Shown here piece by piece: positions 59,460 to 64,000 of a DNA stretch of 64,000 bases. The position numbers and the translations under genes are program-made. This DNA comes from RYN-230 sp963718305 (GTDB taxonomy: Bacteria; Actinomycetota; Actinomycetes; Streptosporangiales; Streptosporangiaceae). Below the pieces are notes generated by a model that saw only the letters and a list, made by a program, of their open reading frames with translations, had not been told where the DNA came from and did no database searches. The stretch lies in NCBI GenBank assembly GCA_963718305.1, contig CAVQZG010000018.1, forward strand, positions 310,001 to 374,000. The letters run 5' to 3'. Positions within the stretch are counted from its first letter, which is position 1. Each line of letters starts with the position of its first letter.

Positions 59460-61736
59460 TCAGGCGCTCGTCTTGGCGGCCGTCAGGTCGTAGACCGTCA
59501 TGCCGCCCACGGTCTTCGCGGTGAAGTGGGCCTTGACCCAGGCGGTGATCTGCGATCCGGACCCGGAACCTCCGCCGGGTCGGCCTGACCCTCCGGTACC
59601 GCTCGCCACGAAGTAGTGAATCTCGCCGGATGAGACGAGCTTCTCGAACTGGGCCAGGGTGGGGGCCGGGTCGCTGCCGCTGAAGCCGCCGATCGCCATG
59701 ACCGGGACCCCGTTGCTGCCCAGCTCGAGCGAGGCCGCGCTGGTGGAGCTGATGGTGGCCGCCGCCCACGTGTAGCCGGACGCGCCGGACTCGAGCAGCC
59801 TGGATAGCGCACTGCTGACGCTGCCCGTGCCGCCGGGCCTGCCCGCCCCGCCGGCCGTGCCGGTTCCGCCCGGGGCGGTGCCGGACGTCCCGCCCGGGGC
59901 CGCCGCCCCGGCTGAGGAGGGCTGCCCGGCCCGCGAGGTGCCGGTGGATCCCGGGAGCGTGCCCGAGCCGGGCTGGCCGCTGGTGCCGGACCTGCCAGGC
60001 TTAGTGGAGGTGGACCCGCCGGGCTGGCTGGCGCTGGATCCGCCAGCCTGGCCGGGGAAGCCGCTGCTGGCCGTCCCGCCCACCCCGCCCGGGCCGCCTG
60101 AGGATCCCGTCACGGTGGGGCCGGCCGTCGGGATCGAGCCGCTGTGGGCCGTCGCCGCGGTGTCGATGCTGTAGGCCAGCGGCCCGCCCAGCCCCGCGAC
60201 CAGGGCCAGCGACAGCGGGGCGATGGCCAGGGCGGTGCGCCCCCGGGAGGTGGTGGCCCGGACCGCCGGCCCGGCCAGGATCGTCGCCGCCGCGGCCGCG
60301 GCGGCGACCCCGATGGCCACCTTGAGCCAGGGGAACCAGCCGGGGCTGCGGTCCAGCAGCACCCAGGCCCAGGCCGCGGTGACCAGCAGCGTGCCTGCCA
60401 GGATGATGCGGGCGGTCCAGGTGTGCCGGATCCGCCACAGCGCCGTCGCGCCGATGCCGGCCAGCGCCGCGATGGCCGGGACCAGGGCCACGGTGTAGTA
60501 CGGGTGGATGATCCCGGACATGTAGCTGAACACCACGCCGGTCAGCACCAGCCAGCCGCCCCACAGCAGCGCGGCGGCGCGGGTCCGGTCGGTCCGCGGG
60601 GACCGCCGGGACAGCCACAGCAGGACGGCCAGGGCGATCAGGGCGGCCGGGAGCAGCCAGCTGATCTGGCTGCCCATGTCGGACTGGAATAGCCGGGTGA
60701 TCCCGGTCGCCCCGCCGAACAGCGAATTGCCGCCTCCGCCGCCGGCCGGGGGACCGCCCGCCCGGGCCGTGCCTTCGCCCAGCCGGGCCGCGGCCCCGCT
60801 GAGCCGCTGCGCACTGGCGCCGCTCCCGCCCCCGGCGGCGTTCTCGCTGCCGGTGAGCCGGCCGAGGCCGTTGTAGCCGAAGGTGAGCTGGAGGATGTTG
60901 TTGTCCGTGGAGCCGCCCACGTACGGCCGGTCGGCGGCCGGGGTCAGCAGGTCAATCGCCACCCACCAGCCCGCCGCGGCCACCAGGCCCGCGAGCCCGG
61001 CCAGCAGCTGCCAGAGCCGCTTGCCGAGTGATGGCTGGCCGGCCCACAGGTAGGCCAGTGCGAAGACCGGCAGGACCAGGAAGGCCTGCAGCATCTTGGT
61101 GAGGTAGCCCAGTCCCAGCAGGGCCCCGGTCAGCACGATCCAGCGGGTCAGGCCCGATTCGATGGCCCGGGTGATGGTGTACGCCGCCAGCGTCATGACC
61201 AGCACCAGCAGAGCGTCCGGGTTGTCGAAGCGGAACATCAGGACGGCGACGGGGGTGAGGGCGGCCACGGCCCCGGCGATGAGTGCCGCCGCGGGGCCGA
61301 ACCATCGGCGGACCGTGGCGTAGAGCACGCCGACGGTGGCCACGCCCTCCAGGGCCTGAGGCACCAGCAGGCTCCATGAGCCGAAGCCGAAGAGACGGCC
61401 GGACAGTTCCATGACCCACAGCGAGGCGGGGGTCTTATCCACGGTGATGAAGTTGCTGGAGTCCACCGAGCCGAACAGGAACGCCTTCCAGCTCTTCGTG
61501 CCGGCCTGGACGGCGGCGGCGTAGAACTCGTTGGCGTATCCGTTGCGGCTCAGGCCGGCCAGGTAGAGCACGGCCGTGGCCAGCAGCAGCGCGAGGAGCG
61601 CGGGCCTGGCCCAGGCCGGATCGTCGGGGCGGCCGCGCAGCAGCCGGCTTCCCCAGCTGCGTCTTTCCGCCGGGCGGATATGCCGGTGACCGGGACTGGT
61701 CTGCTGGGAGCCGGACTGGGTGGAGATGAGATTCAC
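59460..61736 (-). CDS. GT39/ArnT-like membrane glycosyltransferase
   Basis: This 758-residue protein has about 12 membrane helices, an N-terminal catalytic loop (GNYANEFYAAA-type: RNGYANEFYAAAVQAG, then SNFITVDKTPASLWVM) typical of GT39/ArnT enzymes, and a long Gly/Ser/Pro-rich linker (about 540-640) before a C-terminal globular domain. It would transfer a sugar from a polyprenyl-phosphate donor outside the membrane. Its GTG overlaps the stop of the GT2-GtrA gene (GTGA), matching a donor-supply/transfer pair. Confidence 0.92.
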   Translation of the reverse strand: MNLISTQSGSQQTSPGHRHIRPAERRSWGSRLLRGRPDDPAWARPALLALLLATAVLYLAGLSRNGYANEFYAAAVQAGTKSWKAFLFGSVDSSNFITVDKTPASLWVMELSGRLFGFGSWSLLVPQALEGVATVGVLYATVRRWFGPAAALIAGAVAALTPVAVLMFRFDNPDALLVLVMTLAAYTITRAIESGLTRWIVLTGALLGLGYLTKMLQAFLVLPVFALAYLWAGQPSLGKRLWQLLAGLAGLVAAAGWWVAIDLLTPAADRPYVGGSTDNNILQLTFGYNGLGRLTGSENAAGGGSGASAQRLSGAAARLGEGTARAGGPPAGGGGGNSLFGGATGITRLFQSDMGSQISWLLPAALIALAVLLWLSRRSPRTDRTRAAALLWGGWLVLTGVVFSYMSGIIHPYYTVALVPAIAALAGIGATALWRIRHTWTARIILAGTLLVTAAWAWVLLDRSPGWFPWLKVAIGVAAAAAAATILAGPAVRATTSRGRTALAIAPLSLALVAGLGGPLAYSIDTAATAHSGSIPTAGPTVTGSSGGPGGVGGTASSGFPGQAGGSSASQPGGSTSTKPGRSGTSGQPGSGTLPGSTGTSRAGQPSSAGAAAPGGTSGTAPGGTGTAGGAGRPGGTGSVSSALSRLLESGASGYTWAAATISSTSAASLELGSNGVPVMAIGGFSGSDPAPTLAQFEKLVSSGEIHYFVASGTGGSGRPGGGSGSGSQITAWVKAHFTAKTVGGMTVYDLTAAKTSA

Positions 61737-63037
61737 CGGGAGTCACCTTCCGGGGTGGACGTGCCCGTGCTGGAGATGGCATGACGGAAGACCCAGCTTC
61801 GGTAGAGGCCGAAGCGCACCAGCGTGGCCGTGAGGTTCGCCGCCACGAGCACGGTGAGCTCGCCGGTGCGGCCCGCCTGGGGCGCGCTGGCGTGCAGGGC
61901 GGCCAGCGCGCCCGACGTGAGCGCGAGGCCGATGGCGAAAGCGATCAGGCCGCGCACCTGATGACGGGCGGCGTTCGCGCGGCCCCGGATGCCGAAGGTA
62001 ACCCGCCGGTTGACCGCGGTGTTCGCCATGGCGGTCAGCAGCAGGCTGAGGGCGTTCGCGGCCTGCGCGGCCAGGAGGCCACGCAGCAGCAGGTAAAGCA
62101 GTACGTAGGCGACGGTGCTGGCTACGCCGACCAGGACGAATCGGCTGAGCTGGCTGGCGAGCCGGCGGCCTGATGACCCCGCGCTGCGGCCCGGGCCGTC
62201 ATCCGGCGGGCGCAGGTCTGCACTGCGCAGCGCCGGGACCCTGATCGTGCCGCGGGCCAGCCCGGTGCCGAGCCGCACGATCCCGCGCACATCGCCCAGG
62301 GCCGTGGCGATCACGTTGACCCGGGAGTCGGCGTCGTCGATCCAGTCCACCGGGACCTCGTGAATGCGCAGCCCGGCCCGCTCCGCCAGCACGAGCAGTT
62401 CGGTGTCGAAGAACCAGCCCGTGTCCGTGGTGAGCGGCAGCAGGGCCCGGGCCGCGTCCGCGCGGATCGCCTTGAACCCGCACTGCGCGTCGGAGAAGCG
62501 CGTGCCGAGAGATGCATGGAGCAGCAGGTTGTAGCAGCGGGAAATGATCTCGCGTTTCGGGCCGCGGATCACCCGGGCGCCCCGGGCCAGCCGGGTCCCG
62601 ATCGCGACGTCGCTGTGCCCGGACAGCAGCGGCGCGACCAGTGGCAGCAGCGCGTTCAGGTCGGTGGACAGGTCCACGTCCATATAGGCGTAGATGTTGG
62701 CGTCGCTCCCGGTCCAGATCGTGCGCAGCGCCCCGCCCCGCCCGGGCCGCTCGATACGCACCGCGCGCACCAACGGGAACTCGGCCGCCAGCGCCAGGGC
62801 CTGGGGCCAGGTGCCGTCGGTGCTTCCGTTGTCGGCGATCGTGATGCGGGCCGCGAAGGGAAAGCTGTCATCCAGGAAGGCGCGCAGCCGCCGGACGGCC
62901 GGGCCGAGGTCGCGTTCCTCGTTGCGGACCGGGACCACGATCTCGACCCGCGATTCTCCGGGAATCCGCGCGGCCGGTGATTCCAGCGGGGTCCGGGCTC
63001 CGAGCGGGGCCCGGAGTATGGCATCAGTGGTATGCAT
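61733..63037 (-). CDS. GT2 polyprenyl-phosphate sugar synthase fused to GtrA domain
   Basis: The first 300 residues are a GT2/DPM1-like domain (VEIVVPVRNEERDLGPAVRRL, YAYMDVDLSTDL with the DxD-like Asp, and DAQCGFKAIRADA). The last 130 residues (RFVLVGVASTVAYVLLYLLLRGLL ... SWVFRH) are a four-helix GtrA flippase-like domain. It makes and flips a polyprenyl-phosphate sugar. It is translationally coupled to the GT39 transferase, which would use that donor. Confidence 0.92.
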   Translation of the reverse strand: MHTTDAILRAPLGARTPLESPAARIPGESRVEIVVPVRNEERDLGPAVRRLRAFLDDSFPFAARITIADNGSTDGTWPQALALAAEFPLVRAVRIERPGRGGALRTIWTGSDANIYAYMDVDLSTDLNALLPLVAPLLSGHSDVAIGTRLARGARVIRGPKREIISRCYNLLLHASLGTRFSDAQCGFKAIRADAARALLPLTTDTGWFFDTELLVLAERAGLRIHEVPVDWIDDADSRVNVIATALGDVRGIVRLGTGLARGTIRVPALRSADLRPPDDGPGRSAGSSGRRLASQLSRFVLVGVASTVAYVLLYLLLRGLLAAQAANALSLLLTAMANTAVNRRVTFGIRGRANAARHQVRGLIAFAIGLALTSGALAALHASAPQAGRTGELTVLVAANLTATLVRFGLYRSWVFRHAISSTGTSTPEGDSR

Positions 63038-63421
63038 GGTGCTGATACTCCGCGACGATGCTTTACCGCTCCTTAACTAATTTTCTGTCCCGGCTATGAA
63101 TGGAAGCGGGCCGCGGGCCGGCCGTCGCCGCGGGAATCGGATAACAATTCTGCGCCGGTTAAGAGGAATCTTTCAGCTGATAATAAGTTCTCTGCTTAAG
63201 GCCGTGCACACCTGGCTTAACCTAGCCTTGGAAATCTCGAGCTTCCCGCAGCTCGCGAAGAAGGTGGCCGGTCGGAATCCAGGTTACGGGGCCAGTTTCC
63301 ACTAGCCGTGGTCAGGAAAGGAATGGTTCCTTCTGCTGACCCGGCTGGCCTATGTGACGGCTGAAATGCGGCTGGAAAGAGGATGAGATGTCTATGGCCC
63401 GTCCAGATCGAACACGAATGA
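63038..63421. other. 384-base AT-richer intergenic region with repeated TTAA boxes
   Basis: This gap between the divergent ends of the glycosyltransferase operon promoter (reading left) and the lhgO 3' end holds no supported gene. Four TTAA-centred boxes occur within 150 bases: CCTTAACTAA (63073), GGTTAAGAGG (63159), GCTTAAGGCC (63196) and GGCTTAACCTAG (63217), plus GATAAT near 63180. They look like spaced binding sites for a response regulator at the GT2 promoter. A frame at 63096-63305 lacks a ribosome site and is not called. Confidence 0.55.
63310..63341 (-). terminator. hairpin downstream of lhgO
   Basis: GGTCAG (63310-63315) pairs with CTGACC (63336-63341) and, inside, AAGGAA pairs with TTCCTT around TGG, with a small internal mismatch. 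It lies 80 bases after the lhgO stop codon on the reading side and is a plausible terminator. Confidence 0.5.
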
Positions 63422-64000
63422 CTACCTTCCTGTCCTAAGGAAGATCGAAAGCTCGGCCACGATGCGTTCTGCGATGGCCAGGGACGCCGTGGCGGCCGGG
63501 GATGGCGCATTGCGGACCGTGGTCACTGGGCCGATCCGGTGAATGCGGAAGTCATCGACGAGCGTCCCGTCGGGATCCACAGCCTGGGCGCGCACCCCGG
63601 CCGGGGCGGCCATGACGTCTCCGGGGCCAAGCCAGGGCAGGTAGGTGCGGGCCTCGGCGAGGAACGCCTTCCGCGACACCGACCCGCGCAGCTCACGCAC
63701 CCCCGCTCGCCAGTTCTGGCGGGCCAACCGGCGGAAGGCCGCAGAACGGGTCAGGCGGGCCAGTTGATCGCCCGACACATCCCGGCGGCGGTACCCCTCC
63801 CGCGCCAGGGCGAGCACGGCGTTCGGGCCGAGGTCCACCTCGCCGTCGATCCGCGGGGTCAGGTGGACGCCGAGGAACGGGTACGCGGGGTCCGGCACGG
63901 GGTAGATGAGGTGCCGCACCCTGCCGCGTGCGTGCGGCCGCAGCCGCAGGTACTCGCCGCGGAACGGAATGATCTCTGGCGCGGTCTCGTCGCCGGCCGC
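63422..64000 (-). CDS. lhgO: L-2-hydroxyglutarate oxidase-like FAD protein, C-terminal part (runs off right edge)
   Basis: The last 192 codons are in the window; the start lies beyond 64000. The segment IIPFRGEYLRLRPHARGRVRHLIYPVPDPAYPFLGVHLT, then DGEVDLGPNAVLALAREGY and a final NAPSPAATASLAIAERIV match the LhgO/YgaF group of DAO-type flavoproteins, which oxidise L-2-hydroxyglutarate to 2-oxoglutarate. The residues seen are intact. Confidence 0.88.
   Translation of the reverse strand, partial: AAGDETAPEIIPFRGEYLRLRPHARGRVRHLIYPVPDPAYPFLGVHLTPRIDGEVDLGPNAVLALAREGYRRRDVSGDQLARLTRSAAFRRLARQNWRAGVRELRGSVSRKAFLAEARTYLPWLGPGDVMAAPAGVRAQAVDPDGTLVDDFRIHRIGPVTTVRNAPSPAATASLAIAERIVAELSIFLRTGR

Noticed and set aside
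63096..63305. 69-codon + strand frame in the AT-richer gap
   Set aside because: No ribosome site, overlaps the TTAA-box array, and no recognisable sequence.
1..64000. tRNA, rRNA, CRISPR array, insertion sequence or prophage
   Set aside because: No cloverleaf-like T-loop sequences, no regular spaced repeats beyond two-copy duplications, and no transposase, integrase or phage gene was found by reading.

Overview
The window is about 64 kb of high-GC DNA. Gene density is high, GTG starts are frequent, and many genes are coupled through ATGA or GTGA overlaps. The gene content (LuxR-type ATPase regulators, DUF4242, DUF1684, DUF2332, Lhr helicase, split transketolase, GtrA-fused GT2, GT39) points to a soil actinomycete such as a Streptosporangiales- or Streptomyces-like lineage. 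No rRNA, tRNA, CRISPR array, insertion sequence or prophage was recognised, so I cannot name the species. Most of it reads as chromosomal accessory and core metabolic sequence.

Layout. 1-10 kb: the 5' part of an AAA/LuxR regulator; a coupled DUF4242/GNAT/small-protein set; PhzF; a PLP decarboxylase; an operon of a flavin disulfide oxidoreductase with an SDR-fold protein lacking its catalytic Tyr and Lys; a VOC protein; a GH15 glucan or trehalose hydrolase; and a PDZ serine protease divergent from an HxlR regulator across a perfect 28-bp palindrome. 11-18 kb: a succinate-semialdehyde-type dehydrogenase; a formylglycine-generating enzyme with both active-site cysteines; a secreted GH54 arabinofuranosidase with a ricin-type lectin tail and a LacI-type operator; and a TDT transporter/MarR locus carrying two copies of a new-looking operator. 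18-27 kb: ferredoxin reductase with transaldolase; FolE coupled to a SufR-like Fe-S regulator; DUF1684; a decayed alpha/beta hydrolase; cupin, truncated globin and YceI genes. 27-39 kb: a large LuxR ATPase, a STAS protein, a methyltransferase, an SMP-30 lactonase, a stand-alone LanC-like protein, DedA, a VapBC module with a 31-bp operator, and a lipid kinase. 39-44 kb: a P450 whose [3Fe-4S] ferredoxin is fused to a TetR regulator, then a GH3 pseudogene whose start has been replaced by the promoter, operator and first codons of an ArsR gene. 44-50 kb: a Na+/H+ antiporter, DUF2332, a mini-GntR with its operator, an aldo/keto reductase, and an orphan HicB beside a 22-residue HicA remnant.

50-55 kb holds the most interesting locus. 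An XRE-cupin regulator diverges from a five-gene operon: bicupin, transketolase N and C subunits, a beta-hydroxyacid dehydrogenase, and a crotonase-fold protein with the His/His/Asp pattern of 6-oxocamphor hydrolase. Together these suggest an undescribed catabolic route in which a beta-diketone-type C-C cleavage is combined with thiamine-dependent ketol transfer. 55-64 kb: Lhr helicase, a convergent terminator, a GT39/GT2-GtrA membrane glycosylation pair, an AT-richer regulatory gap, and the 3' part of an L-2-hydroxyglutarate oxidase gene.
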